A DNA stretch of 64,000 nucleotides from Dehalococcoides mccartyi. GTDB lineage: Bacteria; Chloroflexota; Dehalococcoidia; UBA2979. The first letter of the stretch is position 1; each line of letters starts with the position of its first letter. The DNA is taken from NCBI GenBank assembly GCA_945865925.1, contig CAMBFG010000004.1:110659-174658 (forward strand), read 5' to 3'. A model generated the notes under the pieces. That model saw nothing but the letters and a program-made list of their open reading frames with translations. It searched no databases and was not told the DNA's origin. Positions 1 through 6,722 of the stretch are shown piece by piece. The position numbers and the translations under genes were made by a program.

Positions 1-303
1 GGTCGTGGAGGTCGGCAGGGGCGTGGGTGTGGTCGAGGGCGGCGCCGGGAGCGTTGGTGCGACCACAGGCGTCGTCGGGGCCGGTGCGCCGGCCGAAGGC
101 GGACTCGAGCCCGGCCGGCCGTCCACGATGCCAGTCGACGTACCCGTGGGCTCGGGGAGCGCGGGCGCCGATGCGGACGGCGCAGGCGTTGTGGTGCCGG
201 AGATACCCGACGAGCCAACCGTCTCATCGCAGGCGACGGCGAGCGTCGCCGTCAGCGCGAGGGCGGCGAGGAAAGCGAGCGGGCGGAATCTGCGTGTGTC
301 CAT
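1..303 (-). CDS. Secreted lipoprotein, N-terminal part (runs off the left edge)
   Basis: An open frame begins at the ATG at 303 on the minus strand and is still open at base 1, so only the first 101 codons are visible. It starts MDTRRFRPLAFLAALAL and continues to TLAVAC, a basic n-region, hydrophobic core and lipobox-like Cys at residue 24. This predicts export and lipid anchoring to the outer membrane face. After the Cys the chain is low-complexity, rich in Pro, Thr, Ser and Gly, like the PT-rich stalks elsewhere in this window. No catalytic domain is visible in the part present, so the function cannot be said. Confidence 0.6.
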   Translation of the reverse strand, partial: MDTRRFRPLAFLAALALTATLAVACDETVGSSGISGTTTPAPSASAPALPEPTGTSTGIVDGRPGSSPPSAGAPAPTTPVVAPTLPAPPSTTPTPLPTSTT

Positions 304-340
304 GGGGAGTGAGACGCCGGGAGGCCTCGATGGGTTCCCG

Positions 341-814
341 CTAGCCCTCGGCAGCCGCACCGGGCGGCGGCGGAGAGGCGTCCCACGTGTACATGACCGA
401 TGTTTCATGGCTCGAAGGCGGCCCGACCGAGCGGTAGGTGGCGTTCCCCGCCTCGTTGTCTGGGTCGGTGAGCACCCATAACTCGTCGAAGCCGAGGGCC
501 CGCGTCCGTTCGAGGAACGCCGTCACGAGCGCCCGCCCCATCCCCAACCGCCGGTATGCCTCGATCACGTCGAGGGAGTACAGCAGCATCTCGATGCGGC
601 CGTCCGGAAGCGGGAGCGTGTGGCCGTAGGCGACGCCGACTGGCGCGCCCTCGACCAGCGCGACCACGAAGTGGACACGGGGGTCGGTGAGCCAGCCGTC
701 CTCGAGGCCGCGTGGCTCGTCGTCGAGCACATCGTGCATGGCGCGGGCGGCGAGGGCTTCGTCGCCGACGGCGAGCCAGCGCACCTCGAAGGTGGGCGGC
801 GGCGTGCTCGTCAT
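341..814 (-). CDS. GNAT family N-acetyltransferase
   Basis: A 157-residue single-domain GNAT protein predicted to transfer an acetyl group from acetyl-CoA to an unknown amine. The acetyl-CoA pyrophosphate loop is visible as EAYRRLGMGRAL (about residues 84-95, the R/Q-x-x-G-x-G/A motif). The later DNEAGNATYRSVG segment resembles the AAC(3)-I-like subgroup, but this does not prove aminoglycoside activity. Its ATG overlaps the stop of the upstream SDR gene by four bases (ATGA), so the two are probably translationally coupled in one operon. The substrate is unknown. Confidence 0.85.
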   Translation of the reverse strand: MTSTPPPTFEVRWLAVGDEALAARAMHDVLDDEPRGLEDGWLTDPRVHFVVALVEGAPVGVAYGHTLPLPDGRIEMLLYSLDVIEAYRRLGMGRALVTAFLERTRALGFDELWVLTDPDNEAGNATYRSVGPPSSHETSVMYTWDASPPPPGAAAEG

Positions 815-1569
815 CGCGCGGTATAGCCCCCATCGACGGCGAGCGTGGTGCCGGTGATGAACGAGGCGTCATCGCTGGCGAGAAAGGCGGCAGCGGCGGC
901 CACCTCCTCCGGCCGCCCGAGGCGCGCCATCGGGTGCAGCGATTCGAGGTAGGCGCGACCTTCATCGACGCTCGTGGTGGCCGCAATCATCGGGGTGTCG
1001 ATGTAGCCGGGGCAGATCGCGTTCACGCGCACGCCTCGGCGGGCGTAGGCGAGGGCGAACTGCTTCGTCAGGCCAACGACGCCGTGCTTCGCGGCGATGT
1101 AGCCCGATGCCGGCGGCGGTGCATCGAGGGCCGGCGCGCGCGTCCCGACGAGCCCAACGAGGCCAGCGACCGAGGCCGTGTTCACGATCGCGCCTCCGCC
1201 ACGCTGCGCCATCGCGGGGGCGGCGTGGACCAGGCCGTAGTAGACCCCGGTGAGGTTGACCTCGACCGTGCGGTCCCAGCCACCGTTCGCGATGCCCGCG
1301 TTGTTCATCAGGATGTCGAGGCTCCCGAGCGCGGCGATCGTGCGCTCGACGGCTGCCTGGACGGAGGCCTCGTCCGTCACGTCCAGATGGATGGCCTCGG
1401 CGTGGCCGCCTGCCTCGGCGATGCGGGCCGCGGTATGGCGTGCCGCCTCCTCGTCGATGTCCGCGCACATGACCGCGGCGCCATCGCGCGCGAGGCGGAG
1501 CGACATCGCCACGCCAATCCCGGAACCGGCGCCGGTCACCAGCGCGTGCTTCCCCTGCAGGTCAGCCAT
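811..1569 (-). CDS. SDR family NAD(P)-dependent oxidoreductase
   Basis: A classical short-chain dehydrogenase of 252 residues. The cofactor loop TGAGSGIG lies near residue 13, NNAG near residue 90, and the catalytic Tyr-Lys pair is in SGYIAAKHG. The C terminus has the usual ITGTTLAVDGG. An acidic residue after beta-2 (DIDEE) suggests NAD+ rather than NADP+ preference. I chose the ATG at 1569 (MADLQGKHALVTG) because GGGAGG lies just upstream; a longer frame exists to 1614 but adds an atypical N terminus. It is the first gene of a pair with the GNAT gene. Substrate not predictable. Confidence 0.9.
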   Translation of the reverse strand: MADLQGKHALVTGAGSGIGVAMSLRLARDGAAVMCADIDEEAARHTAARIAEAGGHAEAIHLDVTDEASVQAAVERTIAALGSLDILMNNAGIANGGWDRTVEVNLTGVYYGLVHAAPAMAQRGGGAIVNTASVAGLVGLVGTRAPALDAPPPASGYIAAKHGVVGLTKQFALAYARRGVRVNAICPGYIDTPMIAATTSVDEGRAYLESLHPMARLGRPEEVAAAAAFLASDDASFITGTTLAVDGGYTAR

Positions 1570-1635
1570 CTCGCCCTCCCCCACCCGTCGTAACGCCTCG
1601 AAGCCCACGAGCACGCGTGACAGTATCCTGCCGGG

Positions 1636-1821
1636 ATGGCCGAGATGATGAATCGCGTCGCTGTACTTGCCGGGACGGTGCTACTGGTGGCAGGGCTGTT
1701 CACGTGGATGGTCGGCTCCGGGCGGGAGCGTCCGATGTCGCTGCGCTGGACCGTAGGCCCTGTCGCGGTAGGCGTGCTCCTGATCGGCGTGGGGCTCCTC
1801 GGATGGGCCGTGGCCGCGTGA
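1636..1821 (+). CDS. Small two-helix membrane protein
   Basis: A 61-residue ORF (MAEMMNRVAVLAGTVLL...) with two hydrophobic segments, about residues 7-26 and 40-60, separated by a short basic, polar loop. It has no recognised family. It ends inside the start region of the SIS-domain gene (TGA at 1819-1821 within GTGA), which supports it being a real, translationally coupled gene. Function unknown; it may be a membrane accessory of the next gene. Confidence 0.5.
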   Translation: MAEMMNRVAVLAGTVLLVAGLFTWMVGSGRERPMSLRWTVGPVAVGVLLIGVGLLGWAVAA

Positions 1822-2870
1822 GCGCCCGTCGCATCCAGGACTACCGGCTGTACGAGGCGATCCAGCGGCAGCCAGCGGAACTCACGCGCCTGCTCACGGC
1901 GAGCGAACCGATCGACCTCGCGGCGGACGCACTGAACGCGGCTCGGCGGGTGTTCTGCATCGGCATCGGCACCTCCTGGCACGCTGCGACCGTCGCGGCC
2001 GACCTCCTCGCCCGCGCGGGCATCGATGCGCGGGCGTGGTCCAGCGCTGACTTCGTGCAGTACACCCCGGCGTTCACGCGCGACGACGCCGCGATCGTGT
2101 TCGCCCATACCGGCACGAAGCAATACTCGCGGGCGGCCATCGAGGTGCTGGGGAGAAAGCGCTCCTCGGTCATCCTCGTGACCAGCACGGAGTCGGCGGT
2201 CGAAGCGGGGTCGCTCCCGATCGGAACGACAGTGCTGCGGACGGTGCCCCGCGAGCAGAGTGCGATGTTCACCGTCTCTCACACTGCCGCGATGTTCCTC
2301 ACCGCACGCATCGCCGACACCATCTCACGCACCTGCGTCGGCGACCTCGAGGCCGTCCCGTACGCCGTCGAGGCAGCGCTGGGGCTGGAGGGCGACGTGG
2401 AGGCGCTTGCGCACCAGTGGCACGCGAAGCGCACGCTGATCGCCCTCGGCGCTGGACCGCACGAGGTCTCCGCGCACGAGGCCGCGATCAAGATCGCGGA
2501 GGCCGCACGCCGGCCCGTCCGCGGGTACGCCGTCGAACAGTTCCTGCACGGCCCGCAGGTCCAGGTGCGCGAGAGTGACGCCGTCCTGGTCTTCACGGGC
2601 GCCGGCGGTGGCCTCGAACGCACGCGTGAGGCAGTGACCTTCGTGCGCACGCTGGGGTGCGAGGTGGCGTGGGTGGCGCCGGTGGAGGCGCCCGAGGGGG
2701 CGATGCACCTGCGCGTCCCGGATGTGGGCGAGGCGCTCGCGCCGATCGTGGAGATCGTGCCGGCGCAGCTGCTGGCGGGACACCTCGCGGCGATCGAGGG
2801 CGTGGACGGCGACAACTTCCGGCGGGACGACCCCGCGTTCGGGGCGGCACGCGCCGCGATCGACCTCTAA
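1803..2870 (+). CDS. Double SIS-domain sugar-phosphate isomerase/deaminase-like protein
   Basis: About 350 residues made of two SIS (sugar isomerase) folds, like the isomerase half of glucosamine-6-phosphate synthase but without the N-terminal glutaminase domain. The first SIS has GIGTSWHAA and HTGTKQYS; the second has LGAGPHEVSAHEAAIK and EQFLHGPQ, the latter typical of GlmS-like sugar-phosphate sites. Possible roles are an amino-sugar phosphate deaminase or isomerase (AgaS/FrlB type). The start is uncertain: the ATG at 1803 or the GTG at 1818, which overlaps the upstream stop as GTGA. The DUF3052 gene follows 2 bases after its stop. Confidence 0.85.
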   Translation: MGRGRVSARRIQDYRLYEAIQRQPAELTRLLTASEPIDLAADALNAARRVFCIGIGTSWHAATVAADLLARAGIDARAWSSADFVQYTPAFTRDDAAIVFAHTGTKQYSRAAIEVLGRKRSSVILVTSTESAVEAGSLPIGTTVLRTVPREQSAMFTVSHTAAMFLTARIADTISRTCVGDLEAVPYAVEAALGLEGDVEALAHQWHAKRTLIALGAGPHEVSAHEAAIKIAEAARRPVRGYAVEQFLHGPQVQVRESDAVLVFTGAGGGLERTREAVTFVRTLGCEVAWVAPVEAPEGAMHLRVPDVGEALAPIVEIVPAQLLAGHLAAIEGVDGDNFRRDDPAFGAARAAIDL

Positions 2871-2872
2871 CC

Positions 2873-3283
2873 GTGGTCGGCTACTCGGGTACACCGCTCC
2901 CGCAGAAACTCGGGATCAAGGCGGGATATCGGCTGATCCTCCTCGGGGCACCCGAGGGCTTCGACGCGACCCTCGGCGAGTTGCCGGAGAACGTGACGGT
3001 GCGCACGGCGGCGCGGGGGACAGCGGATGTCATCGTGCTGTTCACGACGCAGCGAGCACTGCTCGAAGCACGCATCGACACGCTGGGCGCCTCGATCTTT
3101 CCGGACGGCGCGGTCTGGGTGGCGTGGCCGAAGAAGGCCTCGAACGTACCGACCGACATGACCGAGGACGTGGTGCGCGAGGTCTGCCTGCCGCGCGGGC
3201 TGGTGGACAACAAGGTGTGCGCCATCGACGAGACGTGGTCGGGACTGCGCGTCGTGCATCGCGTGGAGCGCCGGAAGCGCTAG
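2873..3283 (+). CDS. DUF3052 family protein
   Basis: A 136-residue protein beginning with GTG (VVGYSGTPLPQKLGIKAG). The whole chain matches my memory of the DUF3052 family common in Actinobacteria: KLGIKAG, LLGAPEGF, WVAWPKKAS, TDMTEDVVRE, LVDNKVCAIDETWSGLR. Function is uncharacterised in that family. It begins 2 bases after the SIS gene stop, so it is likely co-transcribed. I rejected longer in-frame extensions to 2657 because they overlap the SIS gene and look like shadow sequence. Confidence 0.85.
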   Translation: MVGYSGTPLPQKLGIKAGYRLILLGAPEGFDATLGELPENVTVRTAARGTADVIVLFTTQRALLEARIDTLGASIFPDGAVWVAWPKKASNVPTDMTEDVVREVCLPRGLVDNKVCAIDETWSGLRVVHRVERRKR

Positions 3284-3400
3284 CCCGCCCGGGCTCTCGT
3301 CTGGCCTGTGGTGCCTCGCACCGGTACGCTCGACGCATACCGCCTGTATGACGCGTGTATGCGCGTGTATGCGGCGGCCCAGGGGAATGTGGAGGGTGCG

Positions 3401-3700
3401 ATGGCCATCGACGGAACGTGGAACCTGAAGTTGCAGACACCGATGGGCGAGCGTCCGGTGGTGCTGCGGTTGGCGGCTGCCGGCGCAACGTTGACGGGTG
3501 CGATGGTCGGACAGGCAGGCGAGACGCCGCTCCTGAATGGCAGCGTGGACGGCGAGAAGGCCGCATGGAGCGTCATGTTCTCCGGCGCGATGGGCGAAAT
3601 GAAGCTCGACTTCGAGGGCACCCTCGACGGCGACGCGCTCGGCGGGACGGTGCAGTTCGGGGGATTCGGGACGGGCACGTTCGACGGCACGAGGGGCTAG
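3401..3700 (+). CDS. Conserved hypothetical protein, small beta-rich
   Basis: A 99-residue protein, start chosen at ATG 3401 (MAIDGTWNLKLQTPMG) because GGAGG lies about 6 bases upstream; a longer frame to 3308 lacks this. The sequence is glycine-rich with alternating polar and hydrophobic residues (LTGAMVGQAGETPLLNGSV, FEGTLDGDALGGTVQFGG), suggesting a small beta-barrel or beta-sandwich. No signal peptide. Similar short proteins are, to my memory, found beside CoA-metabolism genes, but no function is known. It is followed by a bidirectional terminator. Confidence 0.7.
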   Translation: MAIDGTWNLKLQTPMGERPVVLRLAAAGATLTGAMVGQAGETPLLNGSVDGEKAAWSVMFSGAMGEMKLDFEGTLDGDALGGTVQFGGFGTGTFDGTRG

Positions 3701-3742
3701 CCCAGGGCGCTCGATCAACCTCGACTGGCTCCGGGCAAACAG

Positions 3743-3768
3743 AAGGGGCTCCCGCGTGGGAGCCCCTT
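3743..3768. terminator. Bidirectional rho-independent terminator
   Basis: An 11-bp perfect inverted repeat, AAGGGGCTCCC / GGGAGCCCCTT, with a four-base GCGT loop. It lies between two convergent genes (stops at 3700 and 3790), so it can end transcription from both sides. Confidence 0.85.
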
Positions 3769-3789
3769 CGTTGTGTCGTCCGCTGCGGG

Positions 3790-4989
3790 CTAGCCGCGGG
3801 GCAAGCCCAGGCCGCGCGTCGCGATGACGTTGCGCTGGATCTCGGAAGTACCGCCAGCGATCGTCGAGGAGACGCTGGAGAGGTACATCGTCGCCCAACG
3901 GCCACCCATCGGGGTGTGGCTGCTCTTCTGGTCGCGGAGGCCACCGTAGAGGCCGAGCAACTTCGTCGAGGTGCGCGCGATGCGCTGGTTGAACTCCGTG
4001 GAGAACACCTTCGTCATCGAGGCCTCGTAGTTGGGGATGAGCCCTCGAGCCTGCATCGAGATGACACGCTGCGACAGCGTCTTCGCCACGGTCGCCTCGA
4101 TGTAGCGGTCCACGAACTCGAGGCGCGGGGCGTCCACCTGGCCCAGGCGGGTCTTGCCGGACTTCGAGTCACGCTCCTTCAGGAGATAGTCCTTCAGCGT
4201 GTCGAGCATCTTGCGCTGGCCCACGGCCGAGCCGATCGAGGAGCGCTCGAAGTCGAGGTGCGTCGCTCCGACGTACCAGCCACGGTTGATCTCGCCGACG
4301 GCGTTCTTGACCGGGATGCGCACGTCCTCGAAGAACGTCTCGTTGAAGCCTCGCGCGTCGCTCATCTGCACGAGCGGGCGCACTTCGATGCCGGGGACGT
4401 TCATCGGCGACAGGAGGTAGGTGATGCCGCGGTGCTTCGGGGCCTCGGGGTCGGTCCGCACGAGCATGAAGATCATGTTCGCGAGGTGCGCGCCGGAGGT
4501 CCAGATCTTCTGGCCGTTGACGACGAAGTCGTCACCATCGCGGATGGCACGCGTCTGGAGCGACGCGAGGTCAGAGCCGGAGCCCGGCTCCGAGTAGCCC
4601 TGGCACCAGCGCGACTCGCCTCGGACCATCGGGGGGAGGAACTCCGCCTTCTGCTCCGCGGTGCCGTGGACCATGATCGTGGAGCCGACGTCGGGGACGC
4701 GCAGTACCGGCGCGCCCCGCTCGGCGACAGTCTCGTTCAGGATGAACTGCTCCATGGGGGAGAGGTTCGCCCCGCCGTATTCCTTCGGCCACGCGGGCGC
4801 GATCCAGCCCTTGCCGACCAGTGCCATGCGCCACTGCTTGAGCGCGTCACCGTGGTCGCCGCCGGCTTCCGCCCGCGTGCGCGGGTCGTCCTCGTCGCTC
4901 ACCTCGAGCGCAGCCGGGAAGTTCTTCGAGAAGAACGACTCGACTTCCGTCCGGAAGACCGCCTGCTCCGGGCTGTCCGCAAAGTCCAT
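3790..4989 (-). CDS. Acyl-CoA dehydrogenase (copy 1 of a tandem pair)
   Basis: A 399-residue FAD flavoenzyme predicted to oxidise an acyl-CoA to its 2-enoyl form and pass electrons to ETF. Family signatures are WCQGYSEPGSGSDLASLQT (middle domain, about residues 135-155), GDDFVVNGQKIWTSGAH, and the C-terminal GTSEIQRNVIATRGLGLPRG. It is highly similar along its length to the next gene (5153-6361), so the two arose by tandem duplication. Differences concentrate near the N terminus and in the linker after GGLRDQKSSHTPMGG. Substrate chain type is unknown. A GGAG sequence precedes the ATG. Confidence 0.93.
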   Translation of the reverse strand: MDFADSPEQAVFRTEVESFFSKNFPAALEVSDEDDPRTRAEAGGDHGDALKQWRMALVGKGWIAPAWPKEYGGANLSPMEQFILNETVAERGAPVLRVPDVGSTIMVHGTAEQKAEFLPPMVRGESRWCQGYSEPGSGSDLASLQTRAIRDGDDFVVNGQKIWTSGAHLANMIFMLVRTDPEAPKHRGITYLLSPMNVPGIEVRPLVQMSDARGFNETFFEDVRIPVKNAVGEINRGWYVGATHLDFERSSIGSAVGQRKMLDTLKDYLLKERDSKSGKTRLGQVDAPRLEFVDRYIEATVAKTLSQRVISMQARGLIPNYEASMTKVFSTEFNQRIARTSTKLLGLYGGLRDQKSSHTPMGGRWATMYLSSVSSTIAGGTSEIQRNVIATRGLGLPRG

Positions 4990-5108
4990 GAATCCTGCTC
5001 CATCTCATTTCCGGCGCCTGCCGGAGCCCATGTGTCTTAGCGCTGAGGATTCTACTGCGCCTTTGCCAGTCCACCTTGTGAAATCTGGCGCGAACCACCA
5101 CACACGAA

Positions 5109-5132
5109 GAAGGGGCCCTCGCGGGCCCCTTC
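5109..5132 (-). terminator. Rho-independent terminator of the second acyl-CoA dehydrogenase gene
   Basis: A 10-bp stem GAAGGGGCCC / GGGCCCCTTC with loop TCGC, 21 bases downstream of the stop at 5153. It separates the tandem acyl-CoA dehydrogenase genes, which therefore probably have separate transcripts. Confidence 0.8.
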
Positions 5133-5152
5133 CGGTCGTCCGAGGCCGCGGG

Positions 5153-6361
5153 CTAGCCGCGAGGCAGGCCCAGGCCGCGCGTCGCGATGACGTTGCGCTG
5201 GATCTCGGAGGTGCCGCCGGCGATCGTCGCGGAGACACTCGAGAGGTACATCGTGGCCCAGCGGCCCTTCATCGGCGAGTAGTCGCTGTTGCGGTCGCGG
5301 AGGCCGCCGTAGAGGCCGAGCAACTTCGTCGACGTGCGGGCGATGCGCTGGCTGAACTCGGTCGCGAAGACCTTGGTCATCGAGGCCTCGTAGTTGGGGA
5401 TGAGCCCTCGGGCCTGCATCGAGATGACGCGCTGCGACAGCGTCTTCGCCACGGTCGCCTCGATGTAGCGGTCGGCGAACTCAAGGCGCGGGGCGTCCAC
5501 CTGGCCGAGGCGGGTCTTACCCGACTTCGAGTCGCGCTCCTTGATCAGGTAGTCCTTCAGCGTGTCGAGCATCTTGCGCTGACCGACGGCCGAGCCGATC
5601 GAGGAGCGCTCAAAGTCGAGGTGCGTCGCACCGACGTACCAGCCACGGTTGATCTCGCCGACGGCGTTCTTGACCGGGACACGGACGTCTTCGAAGAACG
5701 TCTCGTTGAAGCCTCGGGCGTCGCTCATCTGCACGAGCGGGCGCACTTCGATGCCGGGGACGTTCATCGGGGAGAGCAAGTACGTGATGCCTCGGTGCTT
5801 CGGGGCTTCCGGGTCAGTGCGTACGAGCATGAAGATCATGTTCGCGAGGTGGGCGCCGGAGGTCCAGATCTTCTGGCCGTTGATGACGAAGTCGTCGCCG
5901 TCACGGATGGCGCGCGTCTGCAATGACGCGAGGTCAGAGCCGGAACCCGGCTCCGAGTAACCCTGGCACCAGCGCGACTCGCCTCGGACCATCGGGGGGA
6001 GGAACTCCGCCTTCTGCTCCGCGGTGCCGTGGACCATGATCGTGGAACCGACGTCCGGGACACCGACGCGCGGGGCGTTCCGCTCCGCGATCGTCTCGTT
6101 CAGGATGAACTGCTCCATCGGCGAGAGGTCGGCTCCGCCATATTCCTTGGGCCACGCGGGCGCGATCCAACCCTTGTCGACGAGCGCCGCGCGCCACAGC
6201 TTCATCGCGGTGGCCTTATCGGTCGCGGGGCCACCCATTGCCTCTTCTGAGAACGGATCCTCGTCGGCGCGCATCGCGAGCGCAGCGGGGAAGTTCTTCG
6301 CGAAGAAGTCTTCAACCTGCCCGCGGAAGACGGCCTGATCCGGGCTATCTGCAAAGTCCAT
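5153..6361 (-). CDS. Acyl-CoA dehydrogenase (copy 2 of a tandem pair)
   Basis: A 402-residue acyl-CoA dehydrogenase, near-identical to the neighbouring copy from the Met-rich centre to the C terminus (same QTRAIRDGDDF, RGFNETFFEDV and TSEIQRNVIATRG segments). I chose the ATG at 6361 (MDFADSPDQAVFRGQ) because GGAGG lies 9 bases upstream and because it aligns with the start of copy 1; the frame extends to 6538 but that part looks random. The N-terminal linker differs (DEDPFSEEAMGGPATDK). Own terminator downstream and about 190 bases of non-coding DNA upstream suggest an independent promoter. Confidence 0.93.
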   Translation of the reverse strand: MDFADSPDQAVFRGQVEDFFAKNFPAALAMRADEDPFSEEAMGGPATDKATAMKLWRAALVDKGWIAPAWPKEYGGADLSPMEQFILNETIAERNAPRVGVPDVGSTIMVHGTAEQKAEFLPPMVRGESRWCQGYSEPGSGSDLASLQTRAIRDGDDFVINGQKIWTSGAHLANMIFMLVRTDPEAPKHRGITYLLSPMNVPGIEVRPLVQMSDARGFNETFFEDVRVPVKNAVGEINRGWYVGATHLDFERSSIGSAVGQRKMLDTLKDYLIKERDSKSGKTRLGQVDAPRLEFADRYIEATVAKTLSQRVISMQARGLIPNYEASMTKVFATEFSQRIARTSTKLLGLYGGLRDRNSDYSPMKGRWATMYLSSVSATIAGGTSEIQRNVIATRGLGLPRG

Positions 6362-6504
6362 AACTCGATCCTCCATGTACTCGGCTCTTGTACGAGGCGA
6401 ATCGTATCGGGTTGCCGATTCACTTTCCAGCTCACGTGAAGGTTGCATCGATAACGATGTGCATCGCGATCGATCGTCAGATTCGTATGCGCATGTCATC
6501 ACAA

Positions 6505-6532
6505 ACAACAGCGCCCGAACGGGCGCTGTTGT
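6505..6532 (-). terminator. Rho-independent terminator
   Basis: A 12-bp perfect stem ACAACAGCGCCC / GGGCGCTGTTGT with a four-base loop, followed on the minus strand by a T-rich stretch. It lies about 20 bases after the stop of the small membrane protein gene at 6554 and would end the monooxygenase-hydrolase transcript. Confidence 0.85.
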
Positions 6533-6553
6533 CGTCATCCAACCGATCGAGGA

Positions 6554-6706
6554 TTACTCGGCTGGCTCGTCCTTGCGAGGCGCAGGCGGGGCCGCCTGGT
6601 GCAGACCGGAACGCATGCCACCAGTAAATGCCATGGCCGCCGAGCCGGTCGCCCACAACAGGACGACGGCACTGATGGCGAACGGGATCGCGGGCGGGAC
6701 GGTCAT
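6554..6706 (-). CDS. Small single-helix membrane protein
   Basis: A 50-residue protein (MTVPPAIPFAISAVVLLWATG...) with one hydrophobic segment, about residues 6-29, and a polar Pro/Lys/Glu-rich tail. The ATG at 6706 is favoured over a longer frame because GAGGAG precedes it. It sits 16 bases downstream of the fusion gene stop and ahead of the terminator, so it is the last gene of that transcript. It resembles small transporter subunits in size only; no family recognised. Confidence 0.6.
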   Translation of the reverse strand: MTVPPAIPFAISAVVLLWATGSAAMAFTGGMRSGLHQAAPPAPRKDEPAE

Positions 6707-6722
6707 CGATGGCTCCTCGCGG

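Noticed and set aside
341-814. Aminoglycoside acetyltransferase resistance gene
   Set aside because: The similarity to AAC(3)-I is limited to the general GNAT pattern; no evidence for drug acetylation.
3355-5040. Long plus-strand frame of 561 codons
   Set aside because: It is antisense to the acyl-CoA dehydrogenase gene and Arg/Asp/His-rich in a way typical of shadow frames in high-GC DNA; the opposite strand carries clear family motifs.
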